From assembly GCA_032622095.1 (NCBI GenBank), contig CP136064.1:216640205-216704204 (forward strand): a stretch of DNA of 64,000 bases, given 5' to 3'. This document shows positions 28,301 to 43,300 of this stretch, piece after piece. The notes under the pieces were generated by a model, which was not told the DNA's origin, searched no databases, and saw only the letters and a list, made by a program, of their open reading frames with translations. This DNA is from Siphonodentalium dalli (lineage: Eukaryota > Mollusca > Scaphopoda > Gadilida > Siphonodentaliidae). Within the stretch, counting starts at the first letter, position 1. Each line of letters starts with the position of its first letter. A program made the position numbers and the translations under genes.

Positions 28301-31300
28301 AATTACACACTCAATGGGCTACCATTAACCCTAACAATTACACACTCAATGGGCTACCATTAACCCAAACAATTACACACTCAATGGGCTGCCATTAACC
28401 CTAACAATTACACACTCAATGGGCTACCATTAACCCAAACAATTACACACTCAATGGGCTGCCATTAACCCTAACAATTACACACTCAATGGGCTAACAT
28501 TAACCCTAACAATTACACACTCATTGGGCTACCATTAACCCAAACAATTACACACTCAATGGGCTGCCATTAACCCTAACAATTACACACTCAATGGGCT
28601 ACCATTAACCATAATAATTACACACTCAATGGGCTGCCATTAACCCTAACAATTACACACTCAATGGGCTACCATTAACCATAATAATTACACACTCAAT
28701 GGGCTACCATTAACCCTAACAATTACACACTCAATGGGCTACCATTAACCCTAACAATTACACACTCAATGGGCTACCATTAACCCTAACAATTACACTC
28801 TCAATGGGCTACCATTAACTCATATCCAGAAAGTATAAAGCGTCAATGCTCCATCTTATATAATAACTTCAATGATATTCGTTATGACATGATTTCAGAA
28901 GGACAAAACCATGTGGTCTTAAATGGTCGGGGTAGGTAACGCACCTCAAGTATCTCTCATCAAACAAAATTAATGTTTTTGGAAATTTAATTTTATTATT
29001 CCGTGTTGAGATTTCATTACTATAAAAACTATAGAATCAGTTTTTGTGAAATTACAGTCATAAAACTGTTCACATTTCCACCAGATTGTACATGAGATTT
29101 CCAACATTTGTTATTTCAAACAATTTTCCAAATTTTGAATCTTTTAGTTGTCATTTGAGGTAAGGATTACACATACAATTTCAGTGAAAAGTGTATATAG
29201 AAGCATTTCTGCAGTAGAGGATTTTAGTTAGCAAAATGAGGAAAGCTACATCCTTTATATAAAACTGATTTCAACAAATATGCCAAATAATTTGGCATGA
29301 AAGTCTCACATATCATAAACAAGAGAAATGTTTTGAGGCTCCTAACAGGGATTGTACATTCAGCAATCATGAAAAATTAATTTGTGGATCAAATGACATC
29401 GCTTCACTTGGGGAATGTTCAGATATTAACCCTTTCTATGCTAAATAATCATTGCCGTGTAGTTATCCTTCAGGAAATGTTCAGATATTAACCCTTTCAT
29501 GACTGGAGCTTCCTAAAATTTTGTGAAAACCCTGTTCCAATGCATTCTCTTATATATGCGAGTCTCCCGTGGGAGCCTCGCATATATAAGATAATGCATT
29601 AGCCTAACAATATTTACCTTGACCTTGTAAGCCAGTGCATTCTCTTATATATTCGAGGCTCCCTATGGGAGAGTCGCATATATAAGAGAATGCACTGGCA
29701 CAGTATCTTTATTGCTGCACTATCACTGCTCTCATCATGAAAGCGTTAAGTTCAACAAATGGCCATAGGTTGTTTGTTGAACTTATTTATCTGAACATTT
29801 CCCTCCAATAAATTGGACTCCCTCTGTACTTGTTGTATTATGCGTTGTCTGCTTATTTTTCCTGAAAACACCTCCAAATGAAAATAATATACCATTCCAA
29901 TGTACTTATACTATTAAACTGACTGGGGAAATCCATTTAGTATAGAAAGGTTTAAGTTAATAAGCTAGAACACAGTATCTGCACATTTCCTCCAAATAAC
30001 TAAATAAGATTTCTGTGTCTTGTATTTTCAAAACATGCACCAGATGAATAACTGACCATTCCAATATACACAGTCTCTTTAAAAAGATGACGATAATCTA
30101 TGTCTCTAGAAATGTCCACTAAATTTCATTTCTACAATGACGCGGTATTCCCAACATGACGTAGTAAACCATTTTCAAATATGGAGTGCATTCCTGGCAT
30201 AGTAAATGTTTGTGAGAATTGTAGTATTTAGAAATAGTTATAAATACAACAAAATGCGAAAGAATAACCAGTCACGAATATTGTTGACTGATAAAAACTC
30301 GAAGATGATGTCTCCTATATTGCGATGAGTAAACTGAGTTATGGATATATCCAGTATTCAGTTTTCCAACAATAGTTGAACTGTTGAGTTTGACAAAGCG
30401 TTGGAAACTTGTCAACAGGTCATTGACCTCTGATCTGTGAAGTGATCCGTTATGCCGTAAACCAATGAAATCACGTGCGTGCTTCATCACTCTCCAATGA
30501 AATGGAGGGAATCCCATCAATTCAGCAATTGATTATGAATGAGTTTTCCAGAGACGTGAATATTGTAAAATTTTCATCAGCTTTTTAAAGATCCTGCAAC
30601 ATACAGTAATGCCCTAAATAATCGACTCCTCAACCACAGCAGAATTATGTGTAATTTTTCAGGATTTAGTCAGAAATATGGCTTGTTGCAACTTGCAATT
30701 CATCGGAAAGCTCTAACTGAGGGCTTTCCGATGAATGGCAAGAAGCCATATTTCCGACTAAATCCTGAAAAATTACCCATAATTCTGCTGTGGTTAAGGA
30801 GTCGATTATTTAGGGCATTACTGTATGAATGGAAGAGTGAGATATAAAGGGTTAATTAACCATGTTCTTTAGAGGTGGTATATTTGACTATGATAATAAC
30901 ATCTGGAGTTATGAGATCACATAAGTAATCATGTACTGGTTATAGCATAGTTATATCTATTTAACACCGTCAGCAAGGTTAACAAGCAAAGATTTCCCAA
31001 GTGACATACCCATGAGATTTGGTTTGATATATTTTTGATGATGTCTATATACACAAGACAGAAAGTTCCAACATATCAAGCAAAACATGCATACATTATA
31101 GTTGTAAATCCATTAACCCTTTGAGTGCCAGGTCGATTTTTGTATCAACCCATATACCCTGTGCCAATGCATTCTCTTATATATGCGAGTCGACCATAGG
31201 TCGCCTCGCATATATAAGAGAATGCATTGGCCTAACAATTATTTTTTTATTTTTTTTTTTAAATTTTTTACAATTTTAATAATTTATTCTTATATTCTTT

Positions 31301-34300
31301 TACAGACTTATTTTGTAGGTTTAGGGCCGATGAGATCGGCCCCTGGCACTCAAAGGGTTAAGTGAATGAATATTCTGTCAGAATAGTTGCTATAAACATA
31401 GGGTGTCATGGTGAGGACACCTGACTTCCATAAGTTGGGATCCAAAGATATCTTTAAATTCTTGAATCCAGGCATTCTAGAGTAGTCAGCACGGGAGACA
31501 AAACAAGTATAGAATGAGGTCAATCTAATACAACCCTTCTATACTGAATGGTTTCTCCCACTCCAACATTGGAACAGTCTATTATTCATTTGGAGGGGTG
31601 TTCAGGTAATAAAGCAGACAACAGACTTGCGAAAAGAAAATACAAGAGCAGAATGATTCATGTTCATTAGTGGGAAGTGTTCAGATAATAAGTTATTATC
31701 TGAACATTTTGGAAGGGAAATACTCATCAGTGAATATTTAGTATAGAAAGGGATAAGTAAATTATACACTTTACATCTGAATATTCTAATATTTAAAAGA
31801 AAAATCCTGCCTTTTGTACCCAACAGAGCTACTCATCTCCAGACATACCATATGCTATTAATGAAAGTGTCAATGACACTGTAGCTCAACTTGGAGGGGG
31901 ATAATTTCATGTTTTCCAATGAAATTCAATCCCATTTAGGGGTCACCCCGAAGATCAATATGAAGTTTGCTGAGACCGGATGAGGGATGTGGTTCGTATG
32001 GTGTGCCAAAGGATTTAGTCATTCAAAGAGTAAAATCAAAAATGGTTCCCGGAGGCCATGTTTTTTAATGAAATTCAGAAAACATTGACGATCCCATCTA
32101 GTGGTCATCCTAAAGATCCATATGAAGTTTATTGACAATAGGACAAGGGATGCCATCTGTAGGGTGTGCCAAATGACTTAAAGAGTAAAATCCAAGATGG
32201 CCACTGGCAGCCATGTTTTTAAACAAAATTCGTAAAAAATGGCTCCTATCTAGTGATCACCCAAAAGATCAATTAAAAGTGTGGTGATTATCAGATGAGG
32301 GATGTGGTTTGGGGATGAGGGATGAGGTCTGTAGGGTGTGCCACAGGATTTAGTCATGCAAAGATTAAAATCCAAGATGGCTGCTGGTGGTCATTTTTTC
32401 ATTTGAAGATTGTTCAAATTTGATAGCTACCATATAGAGGTGATCCAAATATTGACTGTAAATTTTCAAAACAATTCTCGTTTCAACAAGCAAATTTTTT
32501 TTATTGGCGAACTATATTAAACAATGATGAATATAAGAACAATGTTTATCTATTTCTAAATTTTCTTCTTAATGGTGGTGTTTATATTTTAACACATTTT
32601 ATTTTACCCACTGCCTTGGATCCCTTTAAATTTCAAATTTTCCTTGGAATACAACATATATGAAGTTCTTTGAAAGGTCTGTAAGCCTGATCAGCTATAA
32701 TTATTCAGAGAGCTTTCCGATGAATGTCAACAAGCCATATTTCCGACTAAATCCTGAAAAATTACCCATAATTTTGCAGATGGTAAGGAGTCTATTATTT
32801 AGGGCATTACTGTACACTGACTTTTGACATATCTGTTGTGACAAAAATGAGTAATAAAAGCACTCTTATTTTCTGATTTGTCAATAAATGTTGCGTAATA
32901 AATGGTTGTATTTTGGTGAAAATATGAAAGGGATTTAAAAATAGCAGCCATTGAAATTAGCTACGGCAGTAGGCAATGCCACGAAGAAAGCCGAAGAAGC
33001 CAATGTAGAATATTTCATGCAATTCTAAGGTAATGTCATAGAATTAAATGATAATTTCAAGGGCTGAAAATTCAATAGCATGCAACAGATGTCAGTCTCA
33101 GTTAACCAAAGACCCACACATAAATAGTGGGTCTGATTGCCTGCTGTAGACTTTCTATTTCCTGAATTGCAGGATTCCATGTTAGTAGTGCCAATCAGAA
33201 CTCACTATTTGTAGCTCCAAGATAAAATAGTCAATAATCAAAACGATTAATGTAACAAATGTGATGTAATTTGGCAGAAGCCCGCATGAGAGAAATGACA
33301 TTGCGATTACACTACAACTGACACAGTAATGAGTCTGTTTACACAGACTGAGCAGATATCAACTCACCGACTCATCAGATATGTAGCTGCTGCCGGCAGA
33401 ATTTGGTCGGCTCTTAATAATGTCAAGGCCCCAACCACCAGTATAGCGAGGTGTAGTCTTCTTTTCCTGAACTGTTCCACCACTACTACCACCACCACCC
33501 ATGTTATATAATCCACCACCGAAGGTTCCTCCACGACCCGCACCAAATATCGACATATGGTCTTGTAACATGGCTCGCTGCATCGCTCGGAACTGCTGGT
33601 AATGTTTGAACGACCTGTAGATCATCTCATACTCATTGTGCTGAAAAGCGCAATGTAACAAATTAATGGGGTACTGTACATTAAAGGCCCACTTAATTTT
33701 CGAATCTCCGATTATTTTTTTATAGTGACTTGATATACGGTTTTAATAACAATGCCATAAAATATGATTAAAATACTATAATTCATCTGTGTCTCAGAAG
33801 ATGCCCACAGAGAAATAGAAAACTGCTGAAGACCCCCCCCCCCCCCCGACATCCAGAATGCAACAGCATTCAAACCCTTTCATTGAAAGGGGAAGAACTC
33901 TATCTTTAATATTCTCTTTAATATAGAGTTATTCCCCCTGCATTGAAAATAATACTGATTTTTACTTCAATCTTGATGACAAAACTCAACAAAAACAACA
34001 TGTCCACAGTTTATTACACCGGATAAGTTGATAATACAATGGTCAAACTTTTTCATTGAAAGGGGAAGAACTCTATCTTTAATATTCTCTTTAATATAGA
34101 GTTATTCCCCCTGCATTGAAAATAATACTGATTTTTACTTCAATCATGATGACAAAACTCAACAAAAACAACATGTCCACAGTTTATTGCACCGGATAAG
34201 TTGATAATACAATGTTTTGGAGCTTCCTCTTTCAAATGGTATATAATATGGCATATATTTTATATATGTAATCTGGGGGTTCGAAAATTAAGTGGGCTTT

Positions 34301-37300
34301 TAAATCAGGCCATTTATGGGGCCATAATTACCATGTTGTTCATAGAGCATATGAGTGTATTTTACACTAATCCATGGTTCAAATTCATTGATTTGTTGTA
34401 TATATTCAGTTGAGTATAAAAGGAGATGGTCCCATAATGGCTGGATTTAGTGTACAGTACCCCTTAAGACCCTCATTATATATGCAGTCAGGCCTCCAGG
34501 TGAATTTAAACACATTCTATTTTGCTTTTCATTTATATTCGTGTGTAAAATAATATGCTTAACCCTTTCATGATGGGAGCTGTGCTGCTGCAGCATTAAA
34601 AATCCTGTGCCAATGCATTCTCTTATATATGCTAGTCTCCCATAGGGAGCATCACATCCATAAGAGAATGCACTGGCTTACAAAGTCAAAGTAAAAATTG
34701 TTAGGTCAATGACAGAATATCATGTTGGATATAATTTTTAATGATATTGAGACGTTTTGCAAGACTCACGGACAGAGTTATGACTACTACATTATCAACT
34801 TATGCGAACATTCTAACTCTTGCTATGATGTCCTAACCGTCAAACGGATAGGGTATCAGTTTCTTCGGGTTGTACCAAAAATTTCACTCAAAAATACAGA
34901 AACTCATTCAATTAGTTTTGTTGTATCACACAGTAATCGCTTATCAAGCCCAAGTCTTGAAATAGTGTGCCTGTCATTTGCAGAATGAGGTCCCCAGAGG
35001 GTGAATTTAGTGATGCATAGCAGGCTACCATCACCAAATTCACCCTCTGGAAACCTCATTCTGCTGAGTTATAAGCCATGTTCAATAAATCCAACTCGGT
35101 GTAGTCATTTTTGCAAAACAAATTTTTGGCCCTACATGAATTTTACAATGACGAATGACTAAATGTAGCCTTATCTCTATTCGTTAGTTTGCAAAACCAC
35201 TGATAATCTTACTAGTATCATTCTTATATACAGGACATGGATCAAAATACAGTCACAATAAAAATTATCTGCCAACCTACAGTAATGCCCTAAATAATCA
35301 ACTCCTTAACCACAGCAGATTTATGGGTAATTTTTCAGGATTTAGTCGGAAATATGGATTGTTCCGAGAGAGCTTTCCGATGAATGGCAACAAGCTATAT
35401 TTCCGACTAAATGCTGAAAAATTACCCATAAATCTGCTGTGGTTAAGGAGTCGATTATTTAGGGCATTACTGTATTCCATTATTTGTGAGGATAAATAAC
35501 AGTAACAGAATGTTCTACACATTTATGATTAATATTTTTCATGCTTTAGAGAAACACAAAATAATTGCCGATTGAGTGTTTTTGAGAAGCTGTTATAGAT
35601 CTACCTACAGCTATGCTCTAATTAATCGACCCTCCTTAACGAGGTTGACATGCGGTATGACCGCGGTATAATACTGCGGTCGGGCGGTGTAATACCGCCT
35701 GACCGCGGTGTAATACTGCCTGGCCGCGGTGTAATAACGCCTGACCGCGGTGTAATAACGCCTGACTGCGGTGTAATAACGCCTGACCGCGGTGTAATAA
35801 CGCCTGACCGCGGTGTAATAACGCGGTCAGGCAGTCAGTTTTTTGGTACCGCGGTGGTATCGACCGCGGTGTCATTGGGTAAGGCATTTCATGACCGCGG
35901 TTGACTTACGCCGTAACGATTTTCATGACCGCGATGTCTTATAATAACTTCTTGGTTGCACGCGGCGGCGATAGAAAACTGAAGTTGCATACACCTAATC
36001 GTTATTTAACTATAATAAAATGACTTATCTGTTGTTAGATTTGTTCTGCGTGTGCCGTTAGGGTCGATCGGGTACTTTTTTCGGAAGTTCGGCACTGCCG
36101 AGGAGATTACGATTTTGCGTCGGCATTGTTTTTGTCTAGGGAGATTTCGAGGTAACTGTCAACATTTCTTATTATGAATAAAAAAATATATAATATTCCA
36201 AGTTGCCGGAGTTATTATTCCTGTTATCGAGTTAATAGTAACCCAAATTCCATTAAAGTACTGTCAATACAGCAGTGCCAGGCAATAACCCACCCCCCCA
36301 ATTGCTGGGTATCGGTACTACAAAGGAATGGAAAAAGCGGGACGAAACGACCACGGTACGAAACGTCTTGTACCCTAATTACGCAGTTTACTGCATTCAC
36401 CACGCTTCAGTTATTATATATGAGTGAAATTAAATAATTATGTGAAATAGCCCGACGAGACCAATTACAACATCTCATTGTTCACAAATTAACAACTACT
36501 ATCCAACGTAGTGACCGCTAATCACCAATATTCAAACTGATAATCAGGTCAGACAGTGACCTCAATGACCTTTTATCAAAAGCCGACATAAAAAAATCTG
36601 TAGACAGTAAACAAGTTCTGCGTCATGCACTGTCTCTACAGTTGAGTTCAAGATAATGTGGTATAACATCAAAATCACTTCCCCAAACGGAGATCTCACG
36701 TAGAATTCTTGTATTTTATTAATTGGATAGGGATATTTACACTAGTAACAATTATTAACATTTTAATTTTTTTTATTTGTAATTAAACATTTCGTTCTTG
36801 TTTTGATGTGAACGGTCATGCACTCTTCCGAGTTGTATGCTGTGACGTCATCGTGGCGAATGCCAAAACTCACCTGTGTCTAAGTTAGCCAGAATTCAGA
36901 CCCCCTATAACAGTTGTATATGGCGCATGGATATTTGATGGGAAATACTGGGTAAAAAAAAACTTTAGTAGCGAAAGAATTATTGTGTGTTGGATTAATT
37001 AACCCCCAGACAGCCGATACCTCTGATAATTAATTCCTTATTCACACATTGGACTTGTCAGCATGCCGAAGAAAATGAAACTTATCTGTGTCGAATGGTC
37101 ATGTTAACCTCATTTTCAGGTGCATGGATTAATAATAACGCTCTTTATAAGTTTCATATATGAAAACTCTCTTTATTAATTTCATATATGAAAACACTCT
37201 TTAAATATTAAATTCATATATGAAAACACTCTTTATTAATTTCAATTAATTGTTTTTGTTTTTTGTTTTTGTGTGTGTGTGTACGTGTGTTAATTTGTGA

Positions 37301-40300
37301 TTGGATCATTCGAAATACGCTATTTTACTCTATAAAACTGCATGAGTTCGCTGAAAGTAGGAGGCAATCAATATACAAGGCATAGCTATATCATGTATAC
37401 GATAGACATCGGGTCTTGCATTTCACTGAATCCACCTCGCGCAATCCCAGATCTGCATTAGCAACGATTTGACGATAAAATTAGCACCAAGAAGTTCCCG
37501 AACCCGAGGCATGCATGGTGACATTTCTGAAGGTAACAAATATATTCTTTTGAAATAGATAACGAATTATAAATTTTAACAACATATTTGGTAACTTGGA
37601 CTGACAACAACAAACGCTCTTTATTTGTTCCATTTTAGAGAATCAACGGACCTCATAAATCTTTTGAAACAGATCCATTTTCGGGATTTTTACTGAACAT
37701 CACATTAGTACTAAAACAAAATTGGCTTTATTGGGAGTGCTAATTAGCCTGGAGTGACGAAAATTGACTCACGAAAATAAATTCATTTAGAGTAGTGTTA
37801 TATATCCTTATATAGTTCTGGGCACTGTCAGGAAAACATTTATGGCCATGACACCGCCCGGTTTGTATTAATTGTGCATTTCTTTTTGACAAACAACTAT
37901 ATTTATTAATGTATAAATGTATTTAATAAAATGAATAAATCCTCATTCATTCGGTATATCCACACACATTCGTAGTAATTTGGTACACCGAGTAGGATAC
38001 CACGTGGCAATGTTTGTCGGAAACCTCAGCGCCTCGCAGTGGAATTAATTATTTTTAGAACATCTGGTCAATGAGTATATACAAACGCTATTGGAAAACG
38101 TTGAGGTTGAACGCTGTGTGTCTCGGGAATGTCTGCTTGTTCGCGCATGCATGGTACTTGGGCCCTTGCATTCATCATATGTGTATGCATGTCAACCCAG
38201 TATGAGAACTTAATATTTGTTGGGTCCCAAAAGAATATGAAGGCAGTTTCACTGTTTGCACGGCATGACACAGATAAGATCGTTCCGTGTTGATCTATTT
38301 CCAATATGTTAGAAATAAAGAGCGTTTCATTCGTGCGAAAAATTGAAAACAGCTGGAGAATGGTTGTTAGAGCACGCGAAGCCGGAATGTCAATATTTCG
38401 TGTAATTGTCAACCTATCTCATACCTCCTTCCAAATTACGTAGATGGAATTTGGAAGCTCGAATGAGACGGTGCATGTCCGTTTAATTATGACAGTTTAA
38501 AACAAAACAAAAATCTGCTGACGGCAGCAACTGACCCAACTTGAGTTGTCGCTGATTGAAAGTCCATTCACTCGAACTGAAGGCGAAAGCAGTAGCAATA
38601 TCTATACAAGCACATCAAAGAGATTGCACGTTGCGTAATCCTGCTCGTTCTGTAATTACAAAATAGGTCAAGTGCATACATGAGCTATATATATTGCAGG
38701 TTGACATTATGCTGTTGTTTGTTGGAGGTACATGCACATGCTCGTCCCGTCTTATTGTACGGCTGTCACATAATTATTTCAGTATCAATATGTTTAATAA
38801 TTAATTGATCACTGATCAGATGGCGCATTAAATTGTCTGTTTGCTTTCCTTGAATTTGGGCATGCCAAAAAGAAGCTGTTGAAACATTCTAGAATTAATT
38901 TCTGTTTGCTTATACGAATCAAATGTATGTTAAGGGTCAGACGCACGTTTTGTCAAAATTACCTGGTATTTCAAAATGGATCCTCTATTTTTGGTATTTC
39001 AAAATGGATTTTCTCAAAATTTGGTACATTCGATTATTGTGAGTGACACAATATTTAAGAACCATTGGGTATAATCTTATTTACTTTAGTTTTATGGAAT
39101 GTACACTATTTAAAATTTCACTGTTTTCAATTATCAAGAACTCCTGCAAAATAATTTTTCAAAAGTGCAGTTCATATATCACTGATATCTCAAGATCATG
39201 GGCGGAGACTTAATTCTTGATTCGTGAAATAAAATGATTATTTTCATTTAAAAAGGCAACTACCATAAATATTTCTCTAAATTTGGGAATTTTCATGTCA
39301 TGCCTGTTGATCAATGAACAATTGTGCTGAGATGAATTTTGAATACATCCTGCAGGTTATTTCCTTACATGATAAGAATACAGAGTGTTTGTGTGGACGC
39401 CTGGACGGTTGGAAAACAGCTAATAAATTTTTATCACCGTTTTTCTTGCACGTGATTTTTCAACATAAGTTGATCCAAACGCGAACAATTGCCGTGCCAG
39501 GTCTAAATTAAACCTGGCACGGCAATTGTTCGCTTTTGGATCAACTTATGTTGAAAAATCACGTGCAAGAAAAACGGTGATAAAAATTTATTAGCTGTTT
39601 TCCAACCGTCCAGGCGTCCACACAAACACTCTGTATTCTTGTCATGTAAGGAAATAACCTGCAGGATGCAGAGGCAAGCTTCGAGTTTTTTTTATTGAAA
39701 TTGATTCGATGTGAAAACGGGCCGTGGCTCTAACATTGGTTCTAAATCAGAAAGAGATAATGATGAAAATGTCTCCCTTGACATTCAAGCCACGTGGCGG
39801 TTTGCGCTCCAAAATACACCTAATATTATTTGCTTTTGAATTTTTCCCCCGATATCGATATTGGTCAATAAATACTTGAATTAACTTTATACGCGCATCA
39901 TATGTCCCAAAAAAGAGGCATACAGCAATGCCCTAATTAATCGACTCCCTAACCACAGCAGAATTATGGGTAACTTTTCAGGATTTAGTCGGAAATATGG
40001 CTTGTTGCCATTCATCGGAAAGCTCTCCCCAAGAGCTTTCCGATGAATGGCAACAAGCCATATTTCCGACTAAATCCTGAAAAGTTACCCATAATTCTGC
40101 TGTGGTTAGGGAGTCGATTAATTTGGGCATTACTGTAGAAGTATTGGAGAAAAAAAAACAGCTTTAAACTTGGTGTTTGGCATGGGTCCCAAACAAACAA
40201 GTCATGTGCATGGCATTGGCATGGAACAAAAAGAGCGTTCGTGTTAGTCTATTCCTGATATAGTAGAAATAAAGAGCGCTTGTTTCACTTCAATGCGAAA

Positions 40301-43300
40301 AATTTAAAGTTAGAACGTTCCTGTTTGTAACACAAATAAGAATTTGCCGGCCCAACTTTAATAGTCATCGATGACTGGAAGTCCACTCGAACTGAAAGGC
40401 GAAAGCAGTCGCAATATTAATACATGCACATCAAAGAGATTACGGCGTTACGTAATCCATGCTCTGCCACTCTGTTTCAAATCATGCACAGTGTGGAAGG
40501 TCAGAACACATCTAATACATTTGTTTGTCTAGCATGTGTTTTTCGATAATGTCATTGTGTTCCCTTGCGGTTATCAATTTCAATACGTTAGCTGTAAAAT
40601 TAAGTTTTTAGTAAATTCTAACATGCCCATAGTTTAAACGCGATCACATTGCATGGTTAAAAAAAAACGAACTGCAATTGTCTTGGGCCGCATTTTTATT
40701 CAATTAATTCAGGCGTTAAATTAACGTTGTGGAAGCCACTACAATAATTTATTTTTGGTGATTGTTTCAAAGGAATTACTATGAATGTCGGGATAACTTT
40801 TCATGGTATAAGTATTAATAAATATACGAAATATTTAATGTATATAGTTTATATCAATCTTATAATTATATGAGAAATGAACGCTCTTTATTGATCCATG
40901 CTGTTGAATAAATTGTAGGGTAAATTTATTTCCTATTGGGTAACTGGACGCCTACATGTGTTCCAACGACTGCCATATATACTTGAAATAACTATTTATG
41001 ACACGCGGTTATGGCACAGGTCGATTCCGCCTATACTCAACATTTAACATTTTTTGCCGGCGTCAATTTTGTGAACGACCTTTGATTCAGAATGAAATAA
41101 CTCTTGCAGAGAAAGTGACAATAAGTAATCATTAACGCAATGAATATCAGTGTAGTAACAGCGGTCACAAATTACCACAAAGTCTGTCGCGCGTGATTCA
41201 TATAAATAGATTGCAACAGTACTGGTGACGTAATAATTTCTCTATTGATGTAGCTGTGTTGTTGGTCAGATATCGTTAAAACAAAATTAGTTGCCACGAT
41301 CATATTCCTGTTTGTGAATTTTATGCTGGGGAAATTTCTTATTTTTATAATTTCATTACTTTCCCGTGTGGTCATACATTTCAATAATTTACATTAGCCA
41401 TAAAGATCAGTTCAAGTTGGTTGCATCATTGTCCCATTTTGAGGTTTAATCCATGTCAAATTTTCCATGTAGTCAGTTTCCCCGCCAGACCCGTTCCTGA
41501 TAATGTTTACATAATACATGTATATGCATTATTAGTTTTAATATATTCATGTTTTCTATTTCGTAGAAGCGCAGTTATTAATTGTATATTTCGATATGTT
41601 CAATATAGACTGTAACACTATAACTAATATTAAAAGGGGAAGTTTCCGGATATTTCATGAATATATGTTTGGTCAAATGTTAAATTGAGCAATCTAAAAA
41701 AATATAACAATTATATATATGTTTTTTAAATTTAAATTTTGATGTTAAATTGAGCAAAAAGATTAATCTAAAACATTCAAATATCAAATTAAACAAAAAT
41801 GGTGGTTATTTTTTCATTTTTTTTAAATCAAAGTTTTAAACTATCAATATGTATAAGCAAAGTGCACCAAGGAGAGTGTTTCGTCTAACATAATCACAAA
41901 CACTGATAAATCAAATCAACTATTTCTGCAGATTCCTTGTCTCCTAGCAACCGTAAGCTCATTCCACTAGTGAATATTTGTAGAAAGTCTACAGCTGACT
42001 CTGGAGTGACCACCGGCATGGAACGTGTTACGTAACGTTACGCATGGTGGATTGCGACTGTTTTGTAATTCCTAATTGATTTGTCCATATACGAAACGTT
42101 ATATATATGAAGGATTTCACTTTGGAATCATGACTGACTAATTCCGTGGTATGAAATTGAGAAATCGCAGGTTAAAATGCGATGAGAAATAGGTTAAACA
42201 CGAACTATATTTTAAATATTCGCAAGTTGAAGATCGGCTTCAGTCATCGCGATCGAGTCAGCACCTAAGAGGTGTTGATGAACGTATCAACGGATTTTAT
42301 AATTTTCTTGTGGATCGTTCTTTTGCCAAAACGTCCATACAGGGGGGGGGGGGGGGGGGGGGGGGGGGGGTATATTTGTGTGTACAATAATTGCTCAAAC
42401 CGCTCTCTGGGTCGGCATCTTATAGATGTTACCGAATATATATATGACTTTCGGCCTCATTTGTCGAAGCGGCTTTTATGAGAAAGAACTGAATTCATAC
42501 AAGCCAATAAAGCATGATCATGCACCATCGTTTGCGAATAGTTTGGGATAGTTGATAGTAAATTCTACATGTAACATGCCCATAGTTTAAACGCGATCAC
42601 ATTGCATGGTTAAATGAAAGTGTCAATGACACTGTAGCTCAACTTTGTAAAGAAGGTAATTTTTTTGAGATGAGCAATGAATAGAGAGATTAAAAAGGAG
42701 TGTAAAAATGAGCAGTAAAGAATTTAGTCACACACAGAGTAAAATCCAAGATGGCTGCTGGCGGCCATGTTTTTTGGCCGAATAACCCAAAAATGACTCG
42801 TTCCCATCTACATGTCATTGTGAACATCCATGACAAATTTTATGATGATCTGACCAAAGGTACGACCTGTAGCCCGTGCTAAAGGATTTAGTCATGCAAA
42901 GAGTAAAATCCAAGATGGCTGCTGGCGGCCATGTTTTTGGCCGAATGACCCCAAAATGACTCGTTCCAATCTACATGTCATTGTTAACATCCATGACAAA
43001 TTTTATGATGATCAGACTAAAGGTACGACCTGTAGCCCGTGCTAAAGGATTTAGTCATACAAAGAGTAAAATCCAAGATGGCTGCTGGCGGCCATGTTTT
43101 TGGGCCGAATGACCCCAAAATGACTCGTTCATCTACATGTCAATATTAACATCCATGACAAATTTCATGATGATCAGACGAACAATGCGACCTGTGGCCC
43201 GTGCTAATGGATTGAATTTTGAAAACAAAGATGGCCACTGGCGGCCATGTTTTTTGTCCGAATGACCCCAATATGACTCGTTCCCATCTACATTCCAATT

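Noticed and set aside
26359-28822. CRISPR-like array
   Set aside because: The 35-bp units are contiguous with no unique spacers; it is a minisatellite in a eukaryotic intron.
35636-35904. Frames with repeated HRGQALL or RGVITPD units
   Set aside because: They are translations of the 21-bp CCGCGGT array (21 is a multiple of three, so frames stay open); the same applies at 48510-48745.
38068-38412. 114-codon minus-strand frame in the giant element
   Set aside because: It has no known motif and overlaps a duplicated low-copy repeat; it could be chance in AT-rich DNA, so it is not called as a transposase.
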